Below, one piece after another: positions 18,512 through 28,364 of a DNA stretch of 64,000 bases. Below the pieces are notes generated by a model. That model saw only the letters and a list, made by a program, of their open reading frames with translations, was not told the DNA's origin and did not search any database. The position numbers and the translations under genes were made by a program. Position 1 is the stretch's first letter, and each line of letters begins with the position of its first letter. The stretch spans positions 3,138,501 through 3,202,500 of the forward strand of contig JADJNH010000005.1 of NCBI GenBank assembly GCA_016714365.1. The letters are read 5' to 3'. This DNA is from Candidatus Vicinibacter affinis (GTDB taxonomy: Bacteria; Bacteroidota; Bacteroidia; Chitinophagales; Saprospiraceae).

Positions 18512-21500
18512 TTACATCTTAACAAACTTCATTCTTCCCTTCCCTGTTGAAAAATTTAATTCAATCAAATAGATTCCTGGTTGCAAAGAAGATGTTTGGA
18601 TTTCTGCACTGTCTTCAAAATAACTTTCTCCAGATTTAGACAGTATCTTTCCATTTAAGTCTATGATTTTCCATTCTGAGAACGCTTCATCAGATTTGAT
18701 GTGCAGCAGTTGATTGACTGGATTAGGATAAATTAGGAATTGATCTTTTGTAATATTTACAGAAGACGTATTTAAGAGATCAACTTCACGAGTGTTGTTG
18801 TTTGATCCACAAATATTACTGACAGTTAATTTAACCGTATAGATTTTTCCTGAATCATATTGATGCACCGGATTTATTTCAGTACTGGTCTGTCCGTCTC
18901 CGAAATCCCAAAGTAAATCTTTCGTGTGACTGGACTTATCTTCAAAACTCACCGTTTTGTTTGGTCCTATGTAATAATCAAATGATGGACCCGGTTGATT
19001 GTAAATATAAACAGAAGTTGTCTTGGATACATCAAAATCAGTACCCATCACTCGCAAATTGACATTCCTGAAACCTGAAGAAGAAAATCTTACATTATGA
19101 GGGCCTACACCTGTTGCGGTTCTTGGCAATGACAGATTTCCAAAATCCCAACGGTAGGTGATTCCTGATCCTACTAAGGCAGTTGTTGAAAACTTAACTG
19201 TTTTGGAAATACAAATTTCTTCCGGATCAATTGAAAGCTGTATCACCGGAGTTTCTGCTAAACGTTCTTTCACATGTACGTTGTCTAAAAAAAAGTGACC
19301 GTTGACGCCCCTTAACAATCCTAATTGAATCACTATTTTCTTTCCTTTGAAATCAGCCAAATCAAAAGCTTTTGAATCCCAATTTGAACCAGATAAAGGC
19401 ACCCATCTTAAATCAGACGATGTATCGACCGTGTATATATCAGATGCCCCTCCAAAAAAGATTCTGCTGGTCTTGTTTATTCCTTCACAGACTGTAATCA
19501 CATCCACGTAAAAGGAATCCGGATAGCTTGTAAATCGGGTGTCCTTATGGTATGCGTAATCAAAATACAAAAATGGCTCTGTTGATTTACTTAAATCTAT
19601 TGTGGTTGAAAACAAATCAATTGGATAGGAGCTGTAGCTATAAGCTGAACTCGTGAATCCAAGCATCTTGCTAATTTGATTATTCTTATCAATTTGATTT
19701 TGCTGAATCCAGTTTGATACAGGAATTGGGTTGACCAATTTCCAGTTAGCTGGAACTGAACTGCCTTCAAATCCTTCCAACATTGGATAAACACCTTGTT
19801 CATCCTCAACTTTTTGATTTTCTATTTTGATAAAGCTCGTGTCGTTGAAAACGTTTTCATCTGTATTTAATGAAACCCAAACAGGTATAGATTTTACCCC
19901 TTCAAAATCTAATCTCAAACCTTGCTTAAGTTCTATAATTACAGAATCTTTATATTTCAAAGGTGTATTGAAATTTTCAGTCACTTTATTTACTCCATCA
20001 AAATATTGAATGGAAAAACCTGAAACCAAATTTGCATTTCTATTATGAACAATAACTTCCGGTCTGACATAGGTGTCTGTGCCACAAGAAACAAAATTTC
20101 TGGACAACCAATTATTTCTAGTCTTCAACGAAAGATCATTTTTAATCAAACAGCCCACTAAAGTATCCGGCAAACCTATTGCCTTAAGTCTTCTTCCGAG
20201 AACGCCCTTTTGGAAGCCGGCTACGGAAAACCACCAATCATTTTTTGGATGATCAATCGATATGGTTGCCTGATTGGAATACACGATCGAGTGTGGTTGC
20301 ATATAATTTCCCTGCAAAGTATAAATCTGAAAACTATCTTTTACGGATGCATTCCAGCTTAGTGTTACTTCATTTGGACAATACTTTAAAATTCTCAAGC
20401 CGGTCAGCGTACTTGAAATTGTAAAAAATTCACTTGTTTCTACGACGGCTCCCTGTTTGATTTCAATTAAGCAGGAATCGGAAATGATATTATTGGGCAC
20501 GGTCCAACTGACCAGACGACTATTGCCCGGAACTCCTCGTACATTGTTCCAGGTTCTCCCGCCATTCGGTGAAAACCGAATAAAAATAGAATCTGAACTC
20601 AAGCTTTTGTAATGGATTTGTGTGACTTCAAGACTGTTGTATTTTTCCCCACCAATAGGAGAAGTTAAGCGCAACACCTTTTCATCAAAATGACTCAGTA
20701 AAAAAAATGGAACTTTATTATCCGGAAGAAATTTTCCTTTTATTCTGATGGTGTATTTACCAGCGACCGGATATGGAATGGTAATTTGTTCAAAATTATT
20801 CAAGCTGTCTATTCCTGGACTTGCCCCTGCAGCAAGAGTTGCAGAATTTGGTGAAGGATCCAATACCCAAGGCAGAACAATCGTTCCAGAAGGATTCACC
20901 AGTTCCATGTCTATATCATTAATCAAGACCCGATCAGCTAATAAAGAAGCCTCCTTTTCTGCCCAATAGATCATAAAATTAGCCTGCGCGACTCCATTCG
21001 GAATGTCTACAATAATTTCCTTTAATTCTGACTGATTGATTTCCAGGTTCTGATAGTTCTTACTCTCAAGGCACTTATAAGCACTGTAGGCGTCAATGAC
21101 TCCGAAACCAAAAACATAATCCGGACCAGGCGTTCCAATATCAGTGGCTGTATTCATCAAAGTTGCCTTAATCAAAGCAGACGGAGGGTTAATACCCTTA
21201 TTAAAATTTTTATATGCCTGGTAAAGCAAAGCTGCCGTTCCTGCCACTCCTGGAGATGCGGCAGAAGTTCCGCCACCAACCTGATAGATATTGCCATCCT
21301 GTGTACTCAATTGACCATTACCCCTGGAAGCTACATCAGGCTTTAACCTTCCATCCTTGGTTGGTCCCCTGCTGCTGGAAGGATCAATCAATCCATTGAT
21401 CTGCACATTTGCTGCGGTAAGCACATTCTTTCCAATTTTGTGCCCCCCGGTTATATTGCCCCACTGGTTACCTGCACCATAACCACAATTTTGATTGTTC

Positions 21501-22534
21501 GAATTGCCAGCTGAAAACACATGCAACAAACTTGGATTTTCATAAATCTGTTTGTCTACAATTTGTGTGATCGCAGTGTATCCCAAATTACACCCATTGG
21601 AATAGGATGAATTTGTAATCACTACTCCATTTTGCTGATGAAGATCTAATGTGGCATCCAAAAAGTCATCCTGATAATTAATCACAAATAATTCCGCAGC
21701 AGTAGCCATTCCAGAAATTACAGGATCAATATTTCCTGCTCCACACACGATGCCACTTACCATGTCACCATGAGTTCCATTGGAGCCGTACACCTGATTA
21801 TTTATTCTGCCCTTAAAATCTACATGAGGCCCGACAAAACCATCGTCTCTTACACAAACTTTTACTCCTGAACCGTCTAAAAAAATATTCTCTTTAGTAT
21901 TCGAAGTAATCTGGTTAACTCTATGAAGAGTCTTGCCCTCTCTATCTTCGGGCTCTCCAGGCTCCGGTGCACAGGATACATATTGAATCCAATACTGATT
22001 GATAAGATCCCTTATTTTGGAGGTCTCACATTCTACATACAGCATTCGGTAAGGCTTAGCATATTTAAGAATATTTAGTCCATAGCCGGATACCAAAGAA
22101 AGAATATTGTCTTCCTGAATCAAAGGCATGTGCTGAATCAACAATACTGATTTTGAACCTTTCGATTCTGAACAAATTTCACCATTAAAAATTTGTTTGG
22201 TGCATTTATTTCTCAAGTCTATTCTAGAAATGCTCTTCACCCCGGGTAAGTTGCTGCGAAATGAAATACCCTTCTTAATTTTTGCCAAGTAACTTGATTG
22301 TCCAACAAATTCAAGTAACTGAATGCCTTCCAGAGCCAATCCTGTTTTTTCCTCTGCTCCCGGCAAAACTGAAAATTTAATTATCCTGTATGCTTCATCC
22401 ATCGGTTCATTTGCGTTCTCCTCATATGGGTTTCTGTTTAATTGAGCGAGCAGACCGTACATCGAAATGCTAAAGAAAATTAACGATAATAAAGCAACCT
22501 TACCGATGGTTTTCTTTGAAGTGATGCATTTCAT
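18512..22534 (-). CDS. Secreted S8 subtilisin-like serine peptidase with PKD and T9SS sorting domains
   Basis: A 1340-residue exported peptidase. Order: signal peptide (1-31), propeptide (about 45-200), S8 catalytic domain with Asp230 (VCVRDDGF), His255 (NGTHGDMVSG), oxyanion Asn344 (SAGNSNN) and Ser424 (GGTSAASP), then beta-sandwich regions, one PKD domain (LLWDFGDGQTS) and a type A T9SS sorting domain (IYPNPVNQLLHIKSDE onward). It starts 3 bases after the stop of a lipoprotein gene whose product resembles this enzyme's own propeptide, and it is the last gene of the exosortase operon. Surface or extracellular proteolysis is inferred; a role in processing exosortase-sorted proteins is speculative. 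Confidence 0.9.
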   Translation of the reverse strand: MKCITSKKTIGKVALLSLIFFSISMYGLLAQLNRNPYEENANEPMDEAYRIIKFSVLPGAEEKTGLALEGIQLLEFVGQSSYLAKIKKGISFRSNLPGVKSISRIDLRNKCTKQIFNGEICSESKGSKSVLLIQHMPLIQEDNILSLVSGYGLNILKYAKPYRMLYVECETSKIRDLINQYWIQYVSCAPEPGEPEDREGKTLHRVNQITSNTKENIFLDGSGVKVCVRDDGFVGPHVDFKGRINNQVYGSNGTHGDMVSGIVCGAGNIDPVISGMATAAELFVINYQDDFLDATLDLHQQNGVVITNSSYSNGCNLGYTAITQIVDKQIYENPSLLHVFSAGNSNNQNCGYGAGNQWGNITGGHKIGKNVLTAANVQINGLIDPSSSRGPTKDGRLKPDVASRGNGQLSTQDGNIYQVGGGTSAASPGVAGTAALLYQAYKNFNKGINPPSALIKATLMNTATDIGTPGPDYVFGFGVIDAYSAYKCLESKNYQNLEINQSELKEIIVDIPNGVAQANFMIYWAEKEASLLADRVLINDIDMELVNPSGTIVLPWVLDPSPNSATLAAGASPGIDSLNNFEQITIPYPVAGKYTIRIKGKFLPDNKVPFFLLSHFDEKVLRLTSPIGGEKYNSLEVTQIHYKSLSSDSIFIRFSPNGGRTWNNVRGVPGNSRLVSWTVPNNIISDSCLIEIKQGAVVETSEFFTISSTLTGLRILKYCPNEVTLSWNASVKDSFQIYTLQGNYMQPHSIVYSNQATISIDHPKNDWWFSVAGFQKGVLGRRLKAIGLPDTLVGCLIKNDLSLKTRNNWLSRNFVSCGTDTYVRPEVIVHNRNANLVSGFSIQYFDGVNKVTENFNTPLKYKDSVIIELKQGLRLDFEGVKSIPVWVSLNTDENVFNDTSFIKIENQKVEDEQGVYPMLEGFEGSSVPANWKLVNPIPVSNWIQQNQIDKNNQISKMLGFTSSAYSYSSYPIDLFSTTIDLSKSTEPFLYFDYAYHKDTRFTSYPDSFYVDVITVCEGINKTSRIFFGGASDIYTVDTSSDLRWVPLSGSNWDSKAFDLADFKGKKIVIQLGLLRGVNGHFFLDNVHVKERLAETPVIQLSIDPEEICISKTVKFSTTALVGSGITYRWDFGNLSLPRTATGVGPHNVRFSSSGFRNVNLRVMGTDFDVSKTTSVYIYNQPGPSFDYYIGPNKTVSFEDKSSHTKDLLWDFGDGQTSTEINPVHQYDSGKIYTVKLTVSNICGSNNNTREVDLLNTSSVNITKDQFLIYPNPVNQLLHIKSDEAFSEWKIIDLNGKILSKSGESYFEDSAEIQTSSLQPGIYLIELNFSTGKGRMKFVKM

Positions 22535-22537
22535 AAT

Positions 22538-23080
22538 CTAGTCTTTTTTTTGATCCGGTGAAGAATTTTGAGGAAGCAAACTTACAGCTTTGATGCAAGG
22601 GTGATTACAGAGGTCAATAATATTGGACATGGAAGTTTCCATTTTAATAAAATCATTTCTGGCAGATTCCACTTTGCCATAGTCATTAAATTCACTAATG
22701 GGTACCGAACCAACCGTTTGAATAAGCAAGATACAACGAGAATTGTCATTTGGCTTTATATCTTTTAAAATAATTCCTCCCGCTAATTTTTCATCCGGTG
22801 GAATGACAGTCAATTTTGAAATTACTGTTTTATCCAAATTTTTTTCTGTCCAGTTTTTTTTCCAAAGGCCCAGATAAAGCTTTTCAAATACAAATTCCTG
22901 AATGACTATGCCATTTGACTTCAAATTTAATTTATCAGCATCCGTAAGCATCCGCTTGGTTTCAATCTTACCGTATTCAAATTTTCCACATGAATCCTTG
23001 TTAAGCTTATCAAGATTAATGGCACTGCTGCAAGACGAAAAAATGAAAACGAATGAATAACTATATATTAAAAACTTCAT
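22538..23080 (-). CDS. Small lipoprotein resembling the propeptide of the adjacent subtilase
   Basis: A 180-residue protein with a lipoprotein signal (lipobox around FSSCSS, Cys17). Residues 55-76 (SNGIVIQEFVFEKLYLGLWK..) line up by eye with subtilase propeptide residues 68-89 (LEGIQLLEFVGQSSYLAKIK..), with 9 of 22 identical. Residues 148-177, starting ETSMSNIIDLCN and ending SLLPQNSSPD, line up with 170-197 of the subtilase. It may be a stand-alone propeptide-like inhibitor or chaperone for the enzyme encoded 3 bases downstream. Its start overlaps the stop of the preceding membrane-protein gene by 4 bases, so translation is probably coupled. The function is inferred. Confidence 0.7.
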   Translation of the reverse strand: MKFLIYSYSFVFIFSSCSSAINLDKLNKDSCGKFEYGKIETKRMLTDADKLNLKSNGIVIQEFVFEKLYLGLWKKNWTEKNLDKTVISKLTVIPPDEKLAGGIILKDIKPNDNSRCILLIQTVGSVPISEFNDYGKVESARNDFIKMETSMSNIIDLCNHPCIKAVSLLPQNSSPDQKKD

Positions 23081-23739
23081 TTACTTAGATTTGAAAAAAT
23101 TTGATTTAAAAAATGTATAAAACTACTTTTTCTAAAGCCCCAAATGAGCCATAAAATCAGGGCAAGACTCATACTAAAACCCAGAGAAAACATAGAGATA
23201 AACGTATTCAAACCGGACATGTTGTCATCGGTGAGCTCATAAACCCCAATGCGGGCGTTTGAAATGTTAAATAAAGCCAATAAAAGAACTTTGATTAAAA
23301 GAAAAATAAAAAGTATCATCAAACTGATGGATAAGCCTTTGAACTTTTGATTTGCAGCCATAGGAGTTGCAACAAAAATTGAAACCAAAAAAAGGAGCGG
23401 AATGGTAAACATTTCAAACAACTTAAACTGAGTTGATTTGGTTGGCATTGTCGCAAATCCCTGTCCGGTTGCGCGGGCATCCTCGAGTGCTTTCTTCATC
23501 AGAAATGGATTCCCATATACCAAATACATCATTGTTCTATCTTCCTTTTTGCTGACAGGATCTACAAATTTCTGAGTTTCAATTTCACAGGAAGGCAGTG
23601 CATTGGAAACAACCAGTTCAACAGATTTTCTAAAAAAAACATGCCATGATGAAAAAAAATTAATTTTCGAAAAAGCATATACCCCTACCCCATATGTCAC
23701 AACAAACAGCAATATGAATCGGAGCAAGGTTTTAGTCAT
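23077..23739 (-). CDS. Exosortase-associated multi-pass membrane protein
   Basis: A 220-residue inner-membrane protein with one N-terminal helix (about 5-27), a periplasmic segment of about 85 residues, and three or four C-terminal helices (about 108-215). No catalytic motif was recognised. It overlaps the exosortase gene by 8 bases and the next lipoprotein gene by 4. Membrane proteins of this layout are known partners encoded next to exosortase H genes, and I infer that role here. Whether it assists target recognition, stabilises the enzyme or moves the product is not known. Confidence 0.65.
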   Translation of the reverse strand: MTKTLLRFILLFVVTYGVGVYAFSKINFFSSWHVFFRKSVELVVSNALPSCEIETQKFVDPVSKKEDRTMMYLVYGNPFLMKKALEDARATGQGFATMPTKSTQFKLFEMFTIPLLFLVSIFVATPMAANQKFKGLSISLMILFIFLLIKVLLLALFNISNARIGVYELTDDNMSGLNTFISMFSLGFSMSLALILWLIWGFRKSSFIHFLNQIFSNLSK

Positions 23740-24268
23740 TGTTGTGAGCAGTTTTTTTCATCACCCATTGTACCCAAATCAACCACATGATGACACTGAT
23801 TAAAAGAAAAGCGATGACCCCACCATGCAGGTGAAAAAATTCAAAGAAAGCCGGCCAGTGAATTCCAGCCAGATACAATCCTGCAATACGGATGATATTT
23901 AACACAAACAAAATAGAAAGCCCCACTATCAATCCTGTTATTTTAAATTTTCTGGCCACCAGAGGTAATGAAATTACAGCGATTGCATATAATGCAGAAG
24001 CTTCAATCCCATCACATCCTCCTTTGATGCTTACTCTAAACTCATCTCCTTGAATAAGGTCACCTTCTATGGTGGTTTTATAACCCATTATTGAAAGTAA
24101 AACACTCGCAAGATTGGCTTGAAAATTTAACAGTGCCGGCATAATGTACAATTCATACATCGGTGAATAGTAGAATCCATAAAACAACACTATCAAAGTA
24201 ATGAAACTTGATAAGAATTTTACGATTGGTGATAAGCTAGACCACCTTTCTTTTAAATTAGTTAACAT
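23732..24268 (-). CDS. xrtH: Exosortase, XrtH-like
   Basis: A 178-residue inner-membrane cysteine transpeptidase-like protein with about five membrane helices. The exosortase/archaeosortase triad is visible: Cys85 in KGGCDGIEAS, Arg127 in NIIRIAGLY and His148 in FHLHGGVIAF (His146 is nearby). Exosortases cleave C-terminal sorting signals of exported proteins and are thought to transfer them to another molecule. The short single-domain form and a nearby protein with an IPTLxxWG-type tail (28562-29404) point to the XrtH class. It overlaps its neighbours by 11 and 8 bases in a tight operon. The class assignment is less sure than the superfamily. Confidence 0.85.
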   Translation of the reverse strand: MLTNLKERWSSLSPIVKFLSSFITLIVLFYGFYYSPMYELYIMPALLNFQANLASVLLSIMGYKTTIEGDLIQGDEFRVSIKGGCDGIEASALYAIAVISLPLVARKFKITGLIVGLSILFVLNIIRIAGLYLAGIHWPAFFEFFHLHGGVIAFLLISVIMWLIWVQWVMKKTAHNND

Positions 24269-24863
24269 GGGATGAATCTTGATTTAAAATTCTCTTCTTG
24301 TTTTTTGCTTCTTCAATAAGTTTATCTTTTATTCTAACAAACATAGGATCTTCACTTGCTTTATATAATTTTACAGAACCTAAATTCCAGCCATCTACTA
24401 AAAGTATTGCATCCTTAATTTTTAAAACGAAAGTGTCTTTTCCATGATTAAACCAAGCATCTGCCTCAAGGCGAAAATATGGTCTTGCTGCATTGAAATA
24501 ATTTTCAAAATCAACGGTATCCATAAGAAATGGCTTTAAGCCTATGCTGTCAAACTGATGAATAAGTAATCTATACTGTAACATTAATGAATCATGATAA
24601 ATTCTATATCTGTTTGTGTCGTTAGCTAATTCCATTTCTTTATTAAATGCAAAATCACTAATAGTGGCTAAAGCAAGTGTTTTTACGATTCTATCCTTAT
24701 TATAAAACCTATCTATAAAGAGAGAAGAGTCCTTCGTAAATACCGATTTTAAAACAATATTAATTAATTTAGTTGGGGTCATGATGTCCTTTTTCGCCTG
24801 ACATCCAAATTGAATAAGACCTACAAAAAAAACAACAATTGTAAAATTTAAAAAATTCTTCAT
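24258..24863 (-). CDS. Lipoprotein of unknown function in the exosortase operon
   Basis: A protein of about 201 residues with a lipoprotein signal (MKNFLNF... with lipobox IQFGC). The frame opens at a TTG (24872), but the ATG at 24863 gives a normal lipoprotein N-terminus and is preferred. The rest is rich in charged residues and hydrophobic helices, with no recognised domain. It ends inside the exosortase start (11-base overlap) and begins 22 bases after the ASPIC/UnbV gene stop, so it is part of the operon. Conservation beside other exosortase genes would be the test of relevance. Confidence 0.6.
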   Translation of the reverse strand: MKNFLNFTIVVFFVGLIQFGCQAKKDIMTPTKLINIVLKSVFTKDSSLFIDRFYNKDRIVKTLALATISDFAFNKEMELANDTNRYRIYHDSLMLQYRLLIHQFDSIGLKPFLMDTVDFENYFNAARPYFRLEADAWFNHGKDTFVLKIKDAILLVDGWNLGSVKLYKASEDPMFVRIKDKLIEEAKNKKRILNQDSSHVN

Positions 24864-24885
24864 AAGATTCAAAAGGTATTAATTT

Positions 24886-27800
24886 CTAGTTACGTACAAA
24901 TAATTTCATGGGTTTGTTGTTGATGGCTACCAATACTCCTTGTTTCTTCTCTCTTCCAATTTTTACAGGCACCATATTGCGCACATCAAATGGAATAAAA
25001 AATCCACTTTCTAGAACTGGCACAACCTTAAAACCACCCTTTCCATCTCCGGCAAATAATTGCCCTATAGATTGATCTGCTCGCTGTGTTTCATATTCAG
25101 AAGCATACCAATTGCCTCCAATCAAAAGATCTTTTTTACCGTCCATATTATAATCCTCGTAAATGATGCCCTGGACAGCTGAAATCTGTGCTTCAAAAGG
25201 AAGTAATTGTTCTGTAAATGCATTTCCGTTTCTAAGAAATACTACTGATGCAAACTGATTGGCTTTCAGATGAACTCCATTTTCCTTTTGCTCTCCCAGT
25301 ATTTGTTCAATGTTGGCATTGGCAAAATCCCTGTAGGATGGAAAATTCTTAACCACATCGGGTAATTGCTCTGACGAACATTGTCTTCCTCTAATGGGAA
25401 CCACACGATCCTTGAGATGTTTCGCAAGAAACACATCAAAAGTTGTATTACCATCAAAATCATTGGCGTATACTTCAAGAGGTTTTTCAATCGTAGGTTG
25501 GAATTTATAATTTTGTCCAATATTCCCTACAATGTAATCCATTTCTCCATTGCCATCAACATCCGCTTCCACTATTCTATTCCACCAGCCGGTAGATTGA
25601 GGTACGTTAAACAGGGTGGTGTCCCGAAAAAATCTTCCATCTTTTTGAATTAGAAAAGTAAGTTTCATCCATTCTCCCACGACTACCAAATCTTTAAATC
25701 CATCTTTATTCACATCAGATACCACGGCATCCGTTACGAGACCCAACTTAGAAAATCCGGGACCTGTTTCTACGGAAACATCTTTGAACTTGCCTTTATC
25801 ATTGCGTAGTAAAAAACTATTTCCGGGTAATGGATAATAATTAGGAATGACCCTGCCACCTACAAAAATATCTTCATCCCCATCATTGTCATAGTCAAAT
25901 GCCTTTACACACATTCCGCTCACTCCAATCTGTGGCATGTCTTTCATTTTTGTAAAATCTCCCTTTCCATTATTCAAGTAAATACGATCCTGGTAGTATG
26001 AATAATTTACCGGTTTTTCAGTGCCCCCACTGACTACATACAAATCTTTATCCCCATCTGCATCTGCATCAAAAAACTTAGCTCCGGTATCTTCATAAGC
26101 CTTATCGTCCTGAAATACTTTTTGTTTTTTCTCTATGAATTTTCCATTTGCATTTTGAAGGTAAATGGCTCCGGGTTGGTCCTTTGCCCCACCAATAAAA
26201 AAATCTTCGAGGCCATCTCCATTAACATCTGCGACTTCTATGCAAGGCCCATTCATAGATAATCTGTGTGGCAATAAAACCTGAGGTATAAAATCATTGA
26301 ACACATTCTCCTGATGAGTATAAACAGGACTTATCAATTCATTGGTCCGATCACTGAAAAGTGTTGACACTTTTGCAGGAGCATGACCTTGACTTTGTGA
26401 TCCCTGGTATGAAATTGTGATAAGCTGATTGGTTTTAATGGAGTTCAGGTAACTCATTTTTCCATCTGTCCACAGGACTTTTACACTGTCAACATTTTTG
26501 TTTTGTCCACATCCAAAATGAAGTATGGGCTCTACTGAAGATTGGTACCCCCTTACTGTCTTGAATTGTTCTACTATTTTTTCAGCCCCTACATAAACTT
26601 CAACTTTGGCTCCCAGTCCAAATCTGTTGTTGGAAGGGCCGTCCAATTTAATTCGCAAATAGTTATTTCCTCTTATGTCATTCCTGTATAGAAAAGCTTT
26701 TTCATCTACATTGCTCACTACCAAATCCAGGTCTCCATCATTGTCCAAGTCCGCGGTAACAGAGCCGTTAGACCAACTGGGTTCTTTGATTCCCCAATCG
26801 TCCATTTTTTTGCTAAACTTTAGATTGCCCTCATTTTTGAAAATATAATTCACCAACTTTACTTCCGGATAATTTTCAAGAAGACTCAGCATTGGTGCGA
26901 GAGTTGTGTTATTGTTGTTCTTTTTTATGGCTTCATTTAATTGGGCATCCGTTTTTAAGATGGCATCATTGTCAAAGACATCACGTCTATAACCATTGCT
27001 GATAAAAATATCTCTTTTACTGTCATTGTCAAAATCAGACATTAAAACTGCCCAACTCCAATCCGTACTTTTCACCCCTGCGAATTGTGCAACATCGCTA
27101 AAAAAACCATTTCCACGGTTGAGCTGCAACATATTTTGCATGTACTGAACGTGCACTCTTCCACTTGTGAAATATTCATCCCACTGAGCTCCCCGCACCA
27201 TTGGAGACATGGAAACTTTCGCACGCCAATAATCGTCCGGTAACATCTCCACACTCATGATGTCTTCCAGGCCATCATTGTTAATGTCTGCAATATCGGT
27301 TCCCATGGCGTAAAATGCGGTATGATTGGCCACCTCCCTGATAGATTCTTTAAAATACTTGCCTTGCTGATTCAGAAAGCAATAATCATTCTCGGTAAAA
27401 TCATTGGAAAAATAAATATCCTGATAACCATCCCCATTCAGATCCGATACGGTTACCGCCAAGCCATATCCATAGGTTTCCCAAAGTCCCATCTCTTTAC
27501 TTACATTAGAGAAAGTGTTGTCACCATTATTTCTGTACAAACTGACTTTATTGGCAGGGTCGCCGTTTTTTCTACCGTCCAATACATCGAAAACCGTTAG
27601 CGAAAATCTATCAGGTCGATTGGACACGACCAAATCCAGGTCATTGTCATTGTCGTAATCAAAGAAATTAGCCATGATGGAAAATCCGGCATCGTCGATC
27701 CCGTATTTAGCACCTTCTTCCTTAAAAGTGTTGTTTTTTTGATTGACAAAGAGTAGATTTTTCCTTAATTCAATCGGTTCGATACTGGCACCACGACAAA

Positions 27801-28230
27801 CGTACACATCTAAGAATCCGTCGTTGTTAATGTCCACCATTACCACTCCGGTATTCCAACCCTTAGGTCCGTCAAGAATCCCGGATGACTTAGAGATATC
27901 TTCAAATTTAAAATTTCCTTTGTTCAAATAAAGTCGGTCATCCACCTGATTTCCGGTGAAATAAAGATCTGTAAGACCGTCATTGTTGATATCTCCTGCT
28001 GCCACTCCTCCCCCATTGTAAATGTAGTGGAAAGTTAAAAAACTAAAATTTACATCCTCTTTGAGGTTATTTGAAAAGTCAACTCCGGACTCTTCTGATT
28101 CTATTTTAATAAATCCACCGGAGCTTGCATCTGAGTCTGCCCCGGCTTGTTTTTGGTCGGCCTTATTACATGAGTAATAAGAAAAGGAGAAACAAATGGC
28201 AAGTAAAAGCGGGTAATGGCACTTTTTCAT
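24886..28230 (-). CDS. FG-GAP/VCBS-repeat lipoprotein with ASPIC/UnbV (CRTAC1-like) domain
   Basis: A 1114-residue exported lipoprotein (lipobox YYSCNK). It carries many FG-GAP/VCBS repeats, seen as Ca2+-loop motifs such as DINNDGLTDLYF, DYDNDNDLDLVV and DLNGDGYQDIYF, arranged as seven-bladed-propeller-like arrays on both sides of a central ASPIC/UnbV domain (about 530-620, with NNRFGLGAKVEVYVG and VLWTDGKMSYL). There is no T9SS sorting domain, unlike its relative at 46077-48890. Such proteins occur widely in Bacteroidota as cell-surface binding proteins with unknown ligands. It is the promoter-proximal gene of the operon leading to the exosortase and subtilase. Confidence 0.85.
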   Translation of the reverse strand: MKKCHYPLLLAICFSFSYYSCNKADQKQAGADSDASSGGFIKIESEESGVDFSNNLKEDVNFSFLTFHYIYNGGGVAAGDINNDGLTDLYFTGNQVDDRLYLNKGNFKFEDISKSSGILDGPKGWNTGVVMVDINNDGFLDVYVCRGASIEPIELRKNLLFVNQKNNTFKEEGAKYGIDDAGFSIMANFFDYDNDNDLDLVVSNRPDRFSLTVFDVLDGRKNGDPANKVSLYRNNGDNTFSNVSKEMGLWETYGYGLAVTVSDLNGDGYQDIYFSNDFTENDYCFLNQQGKYFKESIREVANHTAFYAMGTDIADINNDGLEDIMSVEMLPDDYWRAKVSMSPMVRGAQWDEYFTSGRVHVQYMQNMLQLNRGNGFFSDVAQFAGVKSTDWSWAVLMSDFDNDSKRDIFISNGYRRDVFDNDAILKTDAQLNEAIKKNNNNTTLAPMLSLLENYPEVKLVNYIFKNEGNLKFSKKMDDWGIKEPSWSNGSVTADLDNDGDLDLVVSNVDEKAFLYRNDIRGNNYLRIKLDGPSNNRFGLGAKVEVYVGAEKIVEQFKTVRGYQSSVEPILHFGCGQNKNVDSVKVLWTDGKMSYLNSIKTNQLITISYQGSQSQGHAPAKVSTLFSDRTNELISPVYTHQENVFNDFIPQVLLPHRLSMNGPCIEVADVNGDGLEDFFIGGAKDQPGAIYLQNANGKFIEKKQKVFQDDKAYEDTGAKFFDADADGDKDLYVVSGGTEKPVNYSYYQDRIYLNNGKGDFTKMKDMPQIGVSGMCVKAFDYDNDGDEDIFVGGRVIPNYYPLPGNSFLLRNDKGKFKDVSVETGPGFSKLGLVTDAVVSDVNKDGFKDLVVVGEWMKLTFLIQKDGRFFRDTTLFNVPQSTGWWNRIVEADVDGNGEMDYIVGNIGQNYKFQPTIEKPLEVYANDFDGNTTFDVFLAKHLKDRVVPIRGRQCSSEQLPDVVKNFPSYRDFANANIEQILGEQKENGVHLKANQFASVVFLRNGNAFTEQLLPFEAQISAVQGIIYEDYNMDGKKDLLIGGNWYASEYETQRADQSIGQLFAGDGKGGFKVVPVLESGFFIPFDVRNMVPVKIGREKKQGVLVAINNKPMKLFVRN

Positions 28231-28249
28231 GAGGAGATATTTAAGTCCG

Positions 28250-28257
28250 CAAAGATA
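28250..28257 (-). promoter_or_regulatory. Bacteroidota -7 promoter element for the exosortase operon
   Basis: TATCTTTG on the minus strand, an exact TAnnTTTG match 20 bases before the ATG at 28230 and downstream of the terminator at 28318-28347. It would drive the six-gene operon 28230 to 18512. No clear -33 element. Confidence 0.55.
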
Positions 28258-28317
28258 ATGTACTATGCTTAAAAACCCTTAAAAATCAAGGAGCTGAGCC
28301 AGATAAAGAAATAAAAA

Positions 28318-28347
28318 ATGCCCTCCACAAATGAACGTGGAAGGCAT
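28318..28347 (-). terminator. Strong rho-independent terminator after the IPTL-type protein operon
   Basis: An 11-bp stem (ATGCCTTCCAC/GTGGAGGGCAT on the minus strand, one G-T pair, 8-base loop) is followed on the minus strand by a U-run (TTTTTTATTT). It lies 18 bases past the 64-residue gene stop and separates this pair from the exosortase operon. Confidence 0.92.
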
Positions 28348-28364
28348 TTTTATAAGTTTGGAAA

